Source: Fidelibacterota bacterium (GTDB lineage: Bacteria > Marinisomatota > Marinisomatia > SCGC-AAA003-L08 > GCA-002719095). From it: a stretch of 64,000 nucleotides of DNA. The DNA lies in contig PAHI01000007.1 of the NCBI GenBank assembly GCA_002705575.1, positions 34,118 through 98,117 of the forward strand, read 5' to 3'. Positions 43,184 to 52,621 of this stretch are shown here, piece after piece; positions within the stretch are counted from its first letter, which is position 1; every line of letters begins with the position of its first letter. The translations under genes and the position numbers were made by a program. Under the pieces are notes generated by a model. That model was not told the DNA's origin and searched no databases. It saw only the letters and a list, made by a program, of their open reading frames with translations.

Positions 43184-44170
43184 ATGACATTATTTGATAA
43201 GTTTTTAAGAATAAGAGAGCTAGGAATTTTTTCCATAATTGTTGTTTTTATAATAGTTGCTGCAGTAATAGATCCAAGATTTATGACAATAGATAGTTGG
43301 AGAGCAGTTTTTCTCGCTATACCTCTAATTTTAGTCATGGCTATGGGGCAAATGATGGTCATTATTTGCCGACATGTAGATATATCTATTGGCTCAATAT
43401 TAGCATTCTCTGCAATTGTTATTGGATTATTTTTTATTCAGTTTCCCGGATTGTCTCTTTGGTTGTCTTTGATAATTTGTGCAATCGTAGGTTTAATATT
43501 GGGATTAGTAAATGGATTTATCGTAACAAGATTTAATGTTCATTCAATAATTGTAACACTAGGCACATTAAGTTTGTATAGAGGTTTAGTATTTATAGTT
43601 AGTGGAGGTAGACAAATAGATAGAAATGATATTCCGGAACATGTTGTATCTTTTTCTCAAACCTCTTTTCTATTCTCAATACCAGGTATTCTAATTTTTA
43701 CTTTAATAATAGTAATTATAAGTCACTTGGTTATGCGCCATTCAGTTTTAGGAAGAGAAATTTATGCAACTGGAAGCAACCCCGTAGCAGCACATCTTAA
43801 AGGTATTAATGTAACTAAAGTTACATTATTTTGTTTTGGTGTTTGTGGAATGTTAGCAGGTGTTGCGGGATTATTTTATGCTTCAAGATTTGGTTATGTT
43901 AATCCTGGTGTTACAGGTGTTGGAATTGAATTTATTGTAATTGCTGGAGTTATAATTGGAGGAACGAGTATCACCGGTGGTTCTGGAAGTGTTTTGGGAA
44001 CATTTTTAGGAATACTTCTTTTAGGAATTATAAATGTAGCCTTACCAGTTTTAAACATTCCAGGTGAATTTCAAAAAGCAATATATGGCTTAATTATTGT
44101 TGTAGCATTGGCTCTTGATCAATTGATAATTTATAGAATGAAAAAACTAAGTGGAGGGATTAATGTTTAA
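43184..44170 (+). CDS. rhaP: Sugar ABC transporter permease, RhaP-like
   Basis: 328 residues, about ten membrane segments. CRHVDISIGSILAFS at the third segment, GLVNGFIVTRFNVHSIIVTLGT-like loop region and C-terminal IIGGTSITGGSGSVLGTFLG are the CUT2 permease hallmarks. First of two different permeases, which would form a heterodimeric channel. Its stop overlaps the following start by eight bases. Confidence 0.92.
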   Translation: MTLFDKFLRIRELGIFSIIVVFIIVAAVIDPRFMTIDSWRAVFLAIPLILVMAMGQMMVIICRHVDISIGSILAFSAIVIGLFFIQFPGLSLWLSLIICAIVGLILGLVNGFIVTRFNVHSIIVTLGTLSLYRGLVFIVSGGRQIDRNDIPEHVVSFSQTSFLFSIPGILIFTLIIVIISHLVMRHSVLGREIYATGSNPVAAHLKGINVTKVTLFCFGVCGMLAGVAGLFYASRFGYVNPGVTGVGIEFIVIAGVIIGGTSITGGSGSVLGTFLGILLLGIINVALPVLNIPGEFQKAIYGLIIVVALALDQLIIYRMKKLSGGINV

Positions 44171-45143
44171 TAAATTATCAATTTATTTAAGCGAGAATCC
44201 GACAATTCGGTATTGGATTGTTAGACCTGAATGGGTTGCTGTAATATTATTAATAATATCTATAATATCATCAATTCAGTTATCTCCATTTTTTGCTGAT
44301 CTAGCTTTTATAATGGATTCCGCTACACCTTATGTAGAGTATGGGCTAATAGCAATAATTCTTACTTTAATAATAATTTCTGGTGAAATCGATTTATCTA
44401 TTGCATCAATGATTGCATTAACTGCGGTAATTTTTGGAACAGCTTATAATGCAGGAATAGGTATGCCCATGTCTATAGTTATTGCTTTACTATCTGGAAC
44501 TTTATGTGGTTTATTTAATGGTTTGCTTGTGACTATGTTACAAATTCCTTCAATAATATTAACTATAGGAACACTGACTTTGTATCGTGGTATTGCTCAA
44601 TCATTAGCTAGTGATTTTTCTTTGGGCGGATATCCATCTTGGTTTATTGGAATTGATTATCGTTATGTTGGCATCATTCCTATTCCAGTAATAATTTTTA
44701 CTGTTTTTGCTATCATAGTTGGATTTTTTTTAAGCTCTACTATTTATGGCAAGCAACTCTATTTAATAGGCACAAATCCTCAAACAGCCAAATACTCAGG
44801 AATTAAAGTTAACCGAATAAAATTGTTATTGTTTACTTTATCTGGCTTAGTTTGTGGTATGGCTGGTGTATTAACCACTTCTAGATTAGCTGTTGCTAGA
44901 TTTAATATGGCAACAGGTGCTGAACTTGAAATTGTTTTAATGGTTATGCTAGGTGGAACATATATTTTTGGGGGAAGGGGTAATATTTTTGGTACTTTTA
45001 TTGCTTTTTGGATTGTTGTAATATTAAGAGCTGGGTTAAACGTAGCAAGAATTAAAATTGAGTCTCAGCTTACTATATTAGGTGCAATGTTAATTATTGC
45101 TATAATTTTAACAAATTATATTTATGCTAAATCACAAAAGTAA
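44163..45143 (+). CDS. rhaQ: Sugar ABC transporter permease, RhaQ-like
   Basis: 326 residues from ATG 44163, which has GGAGGG four bases upstream; the in-frame GTG 44151 lies ahead of that site. Membrane protein with ISGEIDLSIASMIALTA, GLFNGLLVTMLQIPS and LGGTYIFGGRGNIFG. Second half of the permease pair with the preceding gene. The two-permease plus mutarotase order matches rhizobial rhaSTPQ-U loci. Confidence 0.92.
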   Translation: MFNKLSIYLSENPTIRYWIVRPEWVAVILLIISIISSIQLSPFFADLAFIMDSATPYVEYGLIAIILTLIIISGEIDLSIASMIALTAVIFGTAYNAGIGMPMSIVIALLSGTLCGLFNGLLVTMLQIPSIILTIGTLTLYRGIAQSLASDFSLGGYPSWFIGIDYRYVGIIPIPVIIFTVFAIIVGFFLSSTIYGKQLYLIGTNPQTAKYSGIKVNRIKLLLFTLSGLVCGMAGVLTTSRLAVARFNMATGAELEIVLMVMLGGTYIFGGRGNIFGTFIAFWIVVILRAGLNVARIKIESQLTILGAMLIIAIILTNYIYAKSQK

Positions 45144-45177
45144 ATTAAACTTAACTTCATTTAATTAGGAGGTAATA

Positions 45178-45492
45178 ATGAAAAATTACGCATGGGTGTT
45201 AGAAGTTAGACCAGGATATGAAGAAGAATACAAAAAGAGACATGATGAAATATGGCCTGAAATGGTTAAAATGCTAAATGATGCAGGTTTAAGAAATTAC
45301 AATATATTTAGACATGGCTTAACTTTGTTTGGCTATTTTGAAACTGAAAATTTAGAAAAATCAATAAAACATATTGTTAATAGTGATGTTAACAAAAAAT
45401 GGGGAGAGTATATGTCTGATATTCTTAAGGCTGAAATTGATCCAAAAACAAATTTTCCCTATTTATTACCCATTCAAATGCATTTAGATTAA
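45178..45492 (+). CDS. rhaM: L-rhamnose mutarotase
   Basis: 104 residues, exact family length. Catalytic His22 in EYKKRHDEIWPEM, followed by NYNIFRHG, LFGYFE and NKKWGEYM. It interconverts alpha and beta L-rhamnose in the cytoplasm. Excellent ribosome-binding site AGGAGGT. This is the strongest single indicator that the neighbouring importer and dehydratase handle L-rhamnose or a close relative. Confidence 0.92.
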   Translation: MKNYAWVLEVRPGYEEEYKKRHDEIWPEMVKMLNDAGLRNYNIFRHGLTLFGYFETENLEKSIKHIVNSDVNKKWGEYMSDILKAEIDPKTNFPYLLPIQMHLD

Positions 45493-45505
45493 TTAGGATA
45501 TTTTT

Positions 45506-46561
45506 ATGAGTAAAGCTAAAATAGGAGTTATAGGTGCAGGTTGGTGGGCAACAGAATATCATATACCCAATCTTAAAAAAAGAGATGATGTTGAGCTTGT
45601 AAGTGTATGCAAATTAGAGCAAGACCAATTAGATTTTGTTAAAAATAAATTTAATTTTCAATTTGCCTCGATAGACTATAATGAAATGTTAAGTCTTAGT
45701 CCACTTGACGGTGTAGTTATAGCTTCACCACATTTTGCTCATTATGAAAATGCCAAAGCTTCACTTGAAAAAGGGTGTCATGTTTTAATTGAAAAACCCA
45801 TGACTACTAATTCATCTGATGCTGAAAGTCTCTATGAACTTGCAAAAAAAGTTAACAAAGAAATTTTAGTTCCAAATGGTTTTAATTTTACAGATTTTAT
45901 GCCTAAAGCAGAAAAATATATTCAAGACGGAGTTATAGGAGAAATAAAACATATTGATGCCGCCTTTTCATCTTCTTTGGTTGACCTTTTCCAAGGAATT
46001 CCTCTCACTGAGTCTAGTAACCATACATTTCAACCACTAGCATCTACATGGTCTGATCCTAATAAAGGAGGGGGTTATGGATGGGGCCAGTTATCGCATA
46101 TGTTTGGTGGAGTATTTAAGATATCTCAACTTCAAGCGGAAAAAGCTTTTTGTTTTTCAGTTCCTTCACCCACAAATGTTGATTATACAGATGCAATTTC
46201 TGTTAAGTTCAACAATGGTGCAACAGGATCTTTTTCAGGATGTGCATTTGTGCCTAAAGATTTTGGAGGTACTTTTTATATAAATGTTCACGGTACTAAA
46301 GGAACTTTATATTTAGATATGGAAATTAAGAGAGAAAGATTATTAATAAGACTTAATGATGGTAGCGAAATAAAAGACGAAATAAAAGAAGGACAGGGAA
46401 CTATGGCTTATAGTACAGAGAACCCTATAAATACTTTTGTAGATATTTGTTTGAATAAAAAGTCTATTAATCACGCAAATTCAGAAATTGGCCTTAAAAC
46501 AGTTAAGGTTTTGGATGCTGTATACAGATCTATTAAAAGTGAAAAAGTAGAATTAGTATAG
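45506..46561 (+). CDS. Gfo/Idh/MocA-family oxidoreductase (third copy)
   Basis: 351 residues. Rossmann GVIGAGWWATEYH (7-19), EKP motif at 96-98, and GGGYGWGQLSH in the catalytic region. It closes the plus-strand rhaTPQ-M operon, thirteen bases after the mutarotase gene, so it may oxidise L-rhamnose to rhamnonolactone in place of the usual SDR dehydrogenase. That role is inferred from position only. Confidence 0.88.
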   Translation: MSKAKIGVIGAGWWATEYHIPNLKKRDDVELVSVCKLEQDQLDFVKNKFNFQFASIDYNEMLSLSPLDGVVIASPHFAHYENAKASLEKGCHVLIEKPMTTNSSDAESLYELAKKVNKEILVPNGFNFTDFMPKAEKYIQDGVIGEIKHIDAAFSSSLVDLFQGIPLTESSNHTFQPLASTWSDPNKGGGYGWGQLSHMFGGVFKISQLQAEKAFCFSVPSPTNVDYTDAISVKFNNGATGSFSGCAFVPKDFGGTFYINVHGTKGTLYLDMEIKRERLLIRLNDGSEIKDEIKEGQGTMAYSTENPINTFVDICLNKKSINHANSEIGLKTVKVLDAVYRSIKSEKVELV

Positions 46562-46562
46562 A

Positions 46563-47930
46563 TTAGTCGAAAACTTTACCAGGATTCATGATATTATTCG
46601 GATCAAATATTCTCTTTATTTGTCTCATAAGAGGCACATTATCTGGATGCTGCTTTAATAAATATTCTTTTTTTTGAAGTCCAATTCCATGCTCTCCTGT
46701 AATAGTGCCATCTAGCTCGAGAGCTTTATCTATTAACTTGTTACTAAATTTTCTAATATAATCATATTCATTTTCTTTTTTGGGATCATATACAATTGTA
46801 ACATGAAAATTACCATCTCCAACATGGCCAACCATAGGAGCCTTTAAGCCATTATTTTGAATCTCATTTTCAGCAAATTGAATACATTCTGATAAGTTTG
46901 AGATTGGTACACAAACATCAGTTGCATAGACTCGTACATCCTCACCTTGAGCTTTCACTGAGTAATAAACATTGTGTCTAGCTTTCCATATTTTATTTCT
47001 TTCTTCAGTTGTAGAAGCCCACTTAAAATCACTCCCATTATTATTTTTTGAAATTTCTTCTACTACTTCAATTGACTCTTTATTAGAAACTTCACTTCCA
47101 TGAAATTCATAAAAAAGTGTTGGAAGTGAGTCCAAATTTTCTAATTGTGAATACTTAATGCTGATATCCATCTGATCTTTGTTAAGTAACTCAATTCTAG
47201 CAATTGATGCACCATATTGAATAATTTCTTGAGCAGTTAAAACAGCTGAGTCTAAATCTTTAAATTGGCATACAGCACTCATGATATTTTCAGGTATAGG
47301 TGAAAGTCTAAGATGTACTTCTGTAATAATCCCTAATGTCCCCTCTGATCCCACAAATAGATTTGTTAAGTTATAACCAGCAGATGTTTTTTTTGTCCTA
47401 GATCCAGTTTTAATAATATCACCATTAGCCATAATAATAGTTAAACCCAAAACAGCTGTCCTCATTGTTCCATATTTAACAGCCATCGTACCCGAAGCCG
47501 AGCAAGCTGCCATACCTCCCAAGGCTGCATTTGCACCTGGATCGATAGGAAAGAAAATTCCTTTATCTTTAAGAGCCTCATTTAATTGTTCTCTTGTTAC
47601 ATTTGCTTGAACACGGCAATCAAAATCTTCTTCATTAATAGCAATAATACTATTTAAGTTTTGCAGTGATAGTGTTACCCCATTATTATTTCCAACAACA
47701 TGTCCTTCTAAAGATGTTCCTGTACCATACGCTGTAACAGGTACTTTAAATTTATTACAAATTTTTAATATTTTTGATATCTCCTCATTAGAATTTGGAA
47801 ATAAAACAGCCTTAGGTATAATAGGATCATAAGCATCCTCTCCCTTTGAATGATTAAACCTGACACTTTCTGAAAATGAAATTCTTTCTTTTAAAAGATC
47901 TTTTAAATAATTTATTAATTCACTATTCAT
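46563..47930 (-). CDS. FAD-linked D-lactate/2-hydroxyacid dehydrogenase, GlcD-like
   Basis: 455 residues. FAD_binding_4 domain with YGTGTSLEGHV and LGGMAACSASGTMAVKYG, then the FAD-oxidase C-terminal domain with GHVGDGNFH and GEHGIGLQKK. Oxidises D-lactate, glycolate or a related 2-hydroxyacid and passes electrons to the respiratory chain. Fits the lactate or lactaldehyde end of non-phosphorylative deoxyhexose breakdown. Two-base gap to the convergent dehydrogenase gene. Confidence 0.9.
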   Translation of the reverse strand: MNSELINYLKDLLKERISFSESVRFNHSKGEDAYDPIIPKAVLFPNSNEEISKILKICNKFKVPVTAYGTGTSLEGHVVGNNNGVTLSLQNLNSIIAINEEDFDCRVQANVTREQLNEALKDKGIFFPIDPGANAALGGMAACSASGTMAVKYGTMRTAVLGLTIIMANGDIIKTGSRTKKTSAGYNLTNLFVGSEGTLGIITEVHLRLSPIPENIMSAVCQFKDLDSAVLTAQEIIQYGASIARIELLNKDQMDISIKYSQLENLDSLPTLFYEFHGSEVSNKESIEVVEEISKNNNGSDFKWASTTEERNKIWKARHNVYYSVKAQGEDVRVYATDVCVPISNLSECIQFAENEIQNNGLKAPMVGHVGDGNFHVTIVYDPKKENEYDYIRKFSNKLIDKALELDGTITGEHGIGLQKKEYLLKQHPDNVPLMRQIKRIFDPNNIMNPGKVFD

Positions 47931-47973
47931 AATAATGTAATTACTATAAGCTATTTATCAAAAATTATAAAAC

Positions 47974-48981
47974 ATGAACACAACTTCTCTTAAATTAAAT
48001 GAAATATATGATTTAGCGTTTAATGTTCTTAAAAAATATGGGTGTGATGAACTCAATGCTGAGGCGGTTGCAACAACTGTTACACATGCCGAAAGAGATG
48101 GTAGTGTATCTCATGGCTTATTTAGAATACCCGGTTACGTTGCTTCACTAAAAAGTAAAAAAGTAAACGGAAATTCTAGACCATCAAATAATTTTTTAAC
48201 TCAAAATGCAATTAGAGTAGAAGGTGACTATGGTTTTGCCCCGATGGCTATTAAAGTTGGAATGCCAAAACTTATAGAAACAGTAAACAAGCATGGTGTA
48301 GGTGTTTTAACAATTACCAACACACATCATTTTGCTGCACTTTGGCATGAAACTGAGACCCTTGCTGAAAATAATCTTATTGGTCTTGCTTGTACTGCCT
48401 ATAAACCAAGTGTTGCTCCAGCTGGAGCTAAAAAACCTTTATTTGGAACAAATCCAATATCATTTGCATGGCCTAGAAAAAATAATACTCCAGTTGTATA
48501 TGATATGGCAACATCTACTATGGCAATGGGAGAAGTTCAGGTTGCAGCACGTGATGGACATAAAGTTCCTTATGGTACTGGATTAGACAAAGAAGGTGAA
48601 AAAACAGATGATCCATCTAAAATTGCTAATGGCGGAGTTTTATTAACTTTTGGAGATTACAAAGGTTCAGCAATAGCAATGATGATAGAATTATTAGCAG
48701 CTGGTTTAGTAGGTGATCTTTTTAGTTTTGAAGCAAAAGAAGAAGACAATAATGATGGCGGCCCTGCTAGAGGAGGAGAATTTATTATTGCATTATCTCC
48801 AGAATTAATTGCAGGCAAAAAATGGAATGAACATGCTGAAAAGTTTTTTGAGCAAATGAAATCATTAGAAGGTGTAAGATTGCCTGGCGAAAGAAGACAT
48901 AAAAATAGAGAAGACAAAGGCCCTAGAAAAATAAATTCTGAATTAGTTACAAAAATTAATAATCTTCTTACTGAAAATTAA
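47974..48981 (+). CDS. LDH2-family malate/L-lactate-type dehydrogenase
   Basis: 335 residues of the NAD(P)-dependent malate/ureidoglycolate/(S)-lactate dehydrogenase family: HAERDGSVSHGLFRIPGYV, NTHHFAALW, GTNPISFAWPR and DMATSTMAMGEV. Soluble. Could oxidise L-lactate or a sugar-derived 2-hydroxy acid. Faces away from the FAD dehydrogenase (43-base divergent gap), one base before the hydrolase gene. Confidence 0.9.
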   Translation: MNTTSLKLNEIYDLAFNVLKKYGCDELNAEAVATTVTHAERDGSVSHGLFRIPGYVASLKSKKVNGNSRPSNNFLTQNAIRVEGDYGFAPMAIKVGMPKLIETVNKHGVGVLTITNTHHFAALWHETETLAENNLIGLACTAYKPSVAPAGAKKPLFGTNPISFAWPRKNNTPVVYDMATSTMAMGEVQVAARDGHKVPYGTGLDKEGEKTDDPSKIANGGVLLTFGDYKGSAIAMMIELLAAGLVGDLFSFEAKEEDNNDGGPARGGEFIIALSPELIAGKKWNEHAEKFFEQMKSLEGVRLPGERRHKNREDKGPRKINSELVTKINNLLTEN

Positions 48982-48982
48982 A

Positions 48983-50179
48983 ATGCTTGAAAAAGAGCTT
49001 AATAGTCTTTTGCAGACTTTAATTTCAAAAAATTATTTTCAAGGAATTCAATGGTCGATTCAAAAAGATAATGTAAATTATAAAGGTAAAGTTGGCTTTA
49101 TGGATCTTGATAAAAAATATCCAATACATGATGATACTATTTATAGAATTTGGTCAATGACAAAGCCAATAATCGCATTTGCTACTATGATATTAATGGA
49201 GAATAAAAAAATTGCTTTAGACGATAAAATTGAAAAATATATTCCAGATGCAAAAAAATTAAAAGTTCTTCAAATAATAAACAATCAAAAAAATTTAGAA
49301 AATTTAAAAAGATCTATTACAATTAAAGATTTGTTATTACATACAGCAGGTTTTTCTTATAATTTCTTAAACGATCCAATTGGTAAAGAATATGAACAAG
49401 AAAAATTATTTCATTCAGAAGATCTTTCATTAAAAGATGAAGTTAATAAGATTTTATCATTCCCATTGTTATTTCAGCCAGGTGAAAAATGGAATTATTC
49501 AGTATCAATTGATGTTCTGGCTCATATAATTGAAGTTATAACTAATCAAAGTATTTTTATTTTTTTGAAAGAAAATATTTTTAAGCCACTTGAAATGAAT
49601 GAGACATTTTTTTATGTAGAAGAAAAAAAAAGATATAGAATTATGACATCATATGAATTTGTTCAAAAATCAAATACTCTCAATAAATTTTCATACAAAC
49701 CTCAAACTATAAATAATTATGGCTATCCTAATGGAAATATCCAATATGCGAGAGGAGGGCATGGTTTATTTACTACTATTGATGATTATATGAAGTTTGC
49801 AAAAATGCTTCATACCGGAAAAAATATAAATGACGATATTTTATTAAGTGAGGAATATCTTAAATTGATAAATAAAAACTATCTAAATCATAATTTACTT
49901 CCTCTTGAAATTAATAGTATAGGTGAAAATAAGTTTGATGATATACCAAACGATCTTATACCTTATGGTTGGGGACTAGGTTTTAGAGTTATGCTTGATA
50001 AAGAAAAAAATGCTAATTTAGGATCAAACGGTGAGTTTGGCTGGTCTGGAGCAGCATCAACATATTTTCTTGTTGATCCATCTAAAAATATTACTGCTGT
50101 TTTAATGACACAGGTTTTACATGCAAACCCGATATTAAAAAAATTGTTTTATGAATTTATATATACAAAATTCAAATAA
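48983..50179 (+). CDS. Serine beta-lactamase-like hydrolase (class C / EstB type)
   Basis: 398 residues. Catalytic SMTK tetrad at about residues 58-61 and WNYSVSIDVLAHIIE with the Tyr of the YxN position (YSV) are visible, followed by GGHGLFTT. No signal peptide, so a cytoplasmic esterase or peptidase is more likely than an antibiotic-resistance enzyme. It may remove acyl groups from imported sugars, but nothing in the sequence shows that. Starts one base after the LDH2 stop. Confidence 0.87.
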   Translation: MLEKELNSLLQTLISKNYFQGIQWSIQKDNVNYKGKVGFMDLDKKYPIHDDTIYRIWSMTKPIIAFATMILMENKKIALDDKIEKYIPDAKKLKVLQIINNQKNLENLKRSITIKDLLLHTAGFSYNFLNDPIGKEYEQEKLFHSEDLSLKDEVNKILSFPLLFQPGEKWNYSVSIDVLAHIIEVITNQSIFIFLKENIFKPLEMNETFFYVEEKKRYRIMTSYEFVQKSNTLNKFSYKPQTINNYGYPNGNIQYARGGHGLFTTIDDYMKFAKMLHTGKNINDDILLSEEYLKLINKNYLNHNLLPLEINSIGENKFDDIPNDLIPYGWGLGFRVMLDKEKNANLGSNGEFGWSGAASTYFLVDPSKNITAVLMTQVLHANPILKKLFYEFIYTKFK

Positions 50180-50184
50180 ATAAG

Positions 50185-51045
50185 TTGAAACTATCATACA
50201 CATATATCGGTATTATTTTTGCTATACTTGCTTATTTTTCATTTAGTTTACTTGATACAATTCAAAAAACCACAGTAATATATCATTCAATATTCCAAAT
50301 TTTATTTTTAAAATATTTCTTTACTTTATTTTTATCTTTAGGAGAGTCATATAGAAAAAAAAATTTAATTTTTTATAAAACTAACAATTCTAAATTACAA
50401 ATTACTAGAAGTATATTATCAGTTATTGAGTCTGGTCTTTTTGTTCTATCTTTTAGGTATTTGTCATTAGCAGATGCACATAGTATTGCTTCTTTAACCC
50501 CTTTAATTGTTGTTGCACTTTCGGCAATAATATTAAGGGAAAAAGTAAATCTAAAAACATGGATTGCAATTTTTTTTGGATTTTTAGGTGTATTAATAAT
50601 TATGAGACCTGGATTATCTATTTTTGATCCTATGTCGTTAATTCCATTAGCAGCAGCTTTCTTTTTAAGCCTATATCAAATAGTTACAAGGAAGGTTTCA
50701 GACTATGACTCATCAGAAACTTCTTTGTTTTACACTTCTATCGTAGGTATTACTTTAATGATATTTATAATTCCATTTTATTGGCAACCTATGCAATCAT
50801 TTTCATATTTTTTATTTTTAGGCGTTGGAATATTTTTTTCAATTGGAATATATTTTCAAATTATTGCACTAAGTTATGCTAAAGCTAGTGTAATTCAACC
50901 TTTTCACTACACCTTGATATTGTGGGCAATTATTTTAGGATTTATTTTTTATAAAGATATACCAGATCTAACAACTCTAGTAGGTGCAATTATTATTAGT
51001 ATTTCAGGTATTTATGTCTTGAATACAAGATCAAATTCTAACTAA
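50185..51045 (+). CDS. DMT-superfamily (EamA) transporter, paralogue of 4561-5421
   Basis: 286 residues, the same length as its paralogue, ten hydrophobic segments. TTG start six bases after the hydrolase stop; no in-frame ATG nearby. Shared blocks with the paralogue include FVLSFRYLSLADAHS, LREKV, IMRPG and the final third with IQPFHYTLI.WAI. Inner-membrane permease, substrate unknown. Found in a second sugar-catabolic operon, as with the first copy. Confidence 0.87.
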   Translation: MKLSYTYIGIIFAILAYFSFSLLDTIQKTTVIYHSIFQILFLKYFFTLFLSLGESYRKKNLIFYKTNNSKLQITRSILSVIESGLFVLSFRYLSLADAHSIASLTPLIVVALSAIILREKVNLKTWIAIFFGFLGVLIIMRPGLSIFDPMSLIPLAAAFFLSLYQIVTRKVSDYDSSETSLFYTSIVGITLMIFIIPFYWQPMQSFSYFLFLGVGIFFSIGIYFQIIALSYAKASVIQPFHYTLILWAIILGFIFYKDIPDLTTLVGAIIISISGIYVLNTRSNSN

Positions 51046-51088
51046 ATTAATTAATTGTAATAAGATAATTTTTTAATAATATATTACA

Positions 51089-52576
51089 ATGTTTATAGGA
51101 ATAGATTTAGGAACATCATCAGTCAAAATGATTTTAACTGATCATAATCAAAATATTCTTGCTACATCAAATTCAAATTTAACATTACAAAGTCCTAAAG
51201 ATGGTTTTAGTGAACAAAATCCTCAAGAGTGGATTGAAGCAACTAATGAGTGTCTTAAAGCATTAAAAACAAAAAAACCAAAAGAATTTTCAGAAACTAT
51301 TTCTATAGGAATCTCTGGCCATATGCATGGAGCTACTTTAATTGATAATCAAGGTAAAGTGATCAGACCCTGTATTCTATGGAATGACACGCGATCTTAT
51401 GCAGAATGTATAGAATTTGAAAAACAAACTTTTGATGTTCGCTCTATCTCAGGAAATATAACGATGCCTGGTTTTACTGCACCAAAAATTAACTGGGTTA
51501 AAAATAATGAACCAGAAAGTTTTAAAAAGATTGCTAAAGTTTTACTTCCCAAAGATTACTTACGTTATTACCTAACAGGAGAATTTTTTTCTGAAATGTC
51601 TGATGCTTCAGGTACTTTATGGTTAGATATAAAAGAAAGAAATTGGTCAGAAAATCTTTTAAGTTGTTCCTTTTTAGAAAATAAACATATGCCTAAATTA
51701 GTTGAAGGTAACGAGGAAACAGGTATACTAAAAAAAAATATCAAAGATAAATTTAATTTTAGTAATGATGTAATTGTTGTTGGCGGTGCAGGGGATAATG
51801 CCGCAGCAGCAGTAGGTATGGGTATTACAGAACAGTCTCAATCTTTTATTTCATTAGGTACTTCAGGTGTTTTTTTCACTCCAACTCAAAACTTTCTAAG
51901 CAATACAAGTGATGCTGTCCATTCTTTTTGCCATTGTTTACCTAATAAATGGCATTTGATGTCGGTTATGTTGAGTGCAAGTAATTGCTTAGATTGGATA
52001 TGTAGTATAACTAATTCATCAATTAGTGATACATTAATTAATGTAGAAAAATATTTTGCTGATACAAATTTACTTAATAATTCTTCTTATTTTTTACCTT
52101 ATTTGTCTGGAGAGAGAACACCTCATAATGATCCACATATAAGAGGATCTTTTCATTCAATAAAAACAACAACTGATGCAACCAACATGCAATATGCTGT
52201 AATTGAAGGCATTAGTTTTGGTATACTAGATGGAGTGAATTCTATTCTAAAAATTAATAATGATTTTGAAAAAATTTTTATGGTTGGAGGCGGATCAAAA
52301 AGCTCTTTTTGGATTAAATTAATTGCTTCTTTACTTAACAGAAATCTTAATGTGTGTAACCAAAGTGAATTTAGTGCGTCATTAGGCGTTTCTAGATTAG
52401 CAATGTTTGCAAAATCTAATAATCTAAAAGCTAGTGATATTATAAAAGAAATTAAAGTTAATAAAATTTATAAGCCAAATGAAGATAAAATAAATATTTT
52501 AAAAAAGCGTTATGAGATTTGGAAAAATATATATTCTGAAAATAAAAATTTAAATAAAAATATTTTATCAATTTAG
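51089..52576 (+). CDS. xylB: Xylulokinase-like FGGY carbohydrate kinase
   Basis: 495 residues. N-terminal IGIDLGTSSVKM phosphate loop, sugar-site SGHMHGATLID and ILWNDTRS, catalytic Asp in GGAGDNAAAA and C-terminal GGGSKSSFWIKL. These are xylulokinase-type FGGY features. Phosphorylates D-xylulose or a similar ketose. 43 bases after the exporter gene. With the split transketolase at 14.6 kb it could connect ketopentoses to the pentose phosphate pool. Confidence 0.88.
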   Translation: MFIGIDLGTSSVKMILTDHNQNILATSNSNLTLQSPKDGFSEQNPQEWIEATNECLKALKTKKPKEFSETISIGISGHMHGATLIDNQGKVIRPCILWNDTRSYAECIEFEKQTFDVRSISGNITMPGFTAPKINWVKNNEPESFKKIAKVLLPKDYLRYYLTGEFFSEMSDASGTLWLDIKERNWSENLLSCSFLENKHMPKLVEGNEETGILKKNIKDKFNFSNDVIVVGGAGDNAAAAVGMGITEQSQSFISLGTSGVFFTPTQNFLSNTSDAVHSFCHCLPNKWHLMSVMLSASNCLDWICSITNSSISDTLINVEKYFADTNLLNNSSYFLPYLSGERTPHNDPHIRGSFHSIKTTTDATNMQYAVIEGISFGILDGVNSILKINNDFEKIFMVGGGSKSSFWIKLIASLLNRNLNVCNQSEFSASLGVSRLAMFAKSNNLKASDIIKEIKVNKIYKPNEDKINILKKRYEIWKNIYSENKNLNKNILSI

Positions 52577-52621
52577 CAAATCTTTAATTTCTTTTTTTAA
52601 TTAAATTTTCTTTAAAAGTGT

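Noticed and set aside
48983..50179. Antibiotic-resistance beta-lactamase
   Set aside because: No signal peptide, longer than class C enzymes and located in a catabolic region; EstB-like hydrolase fits better.
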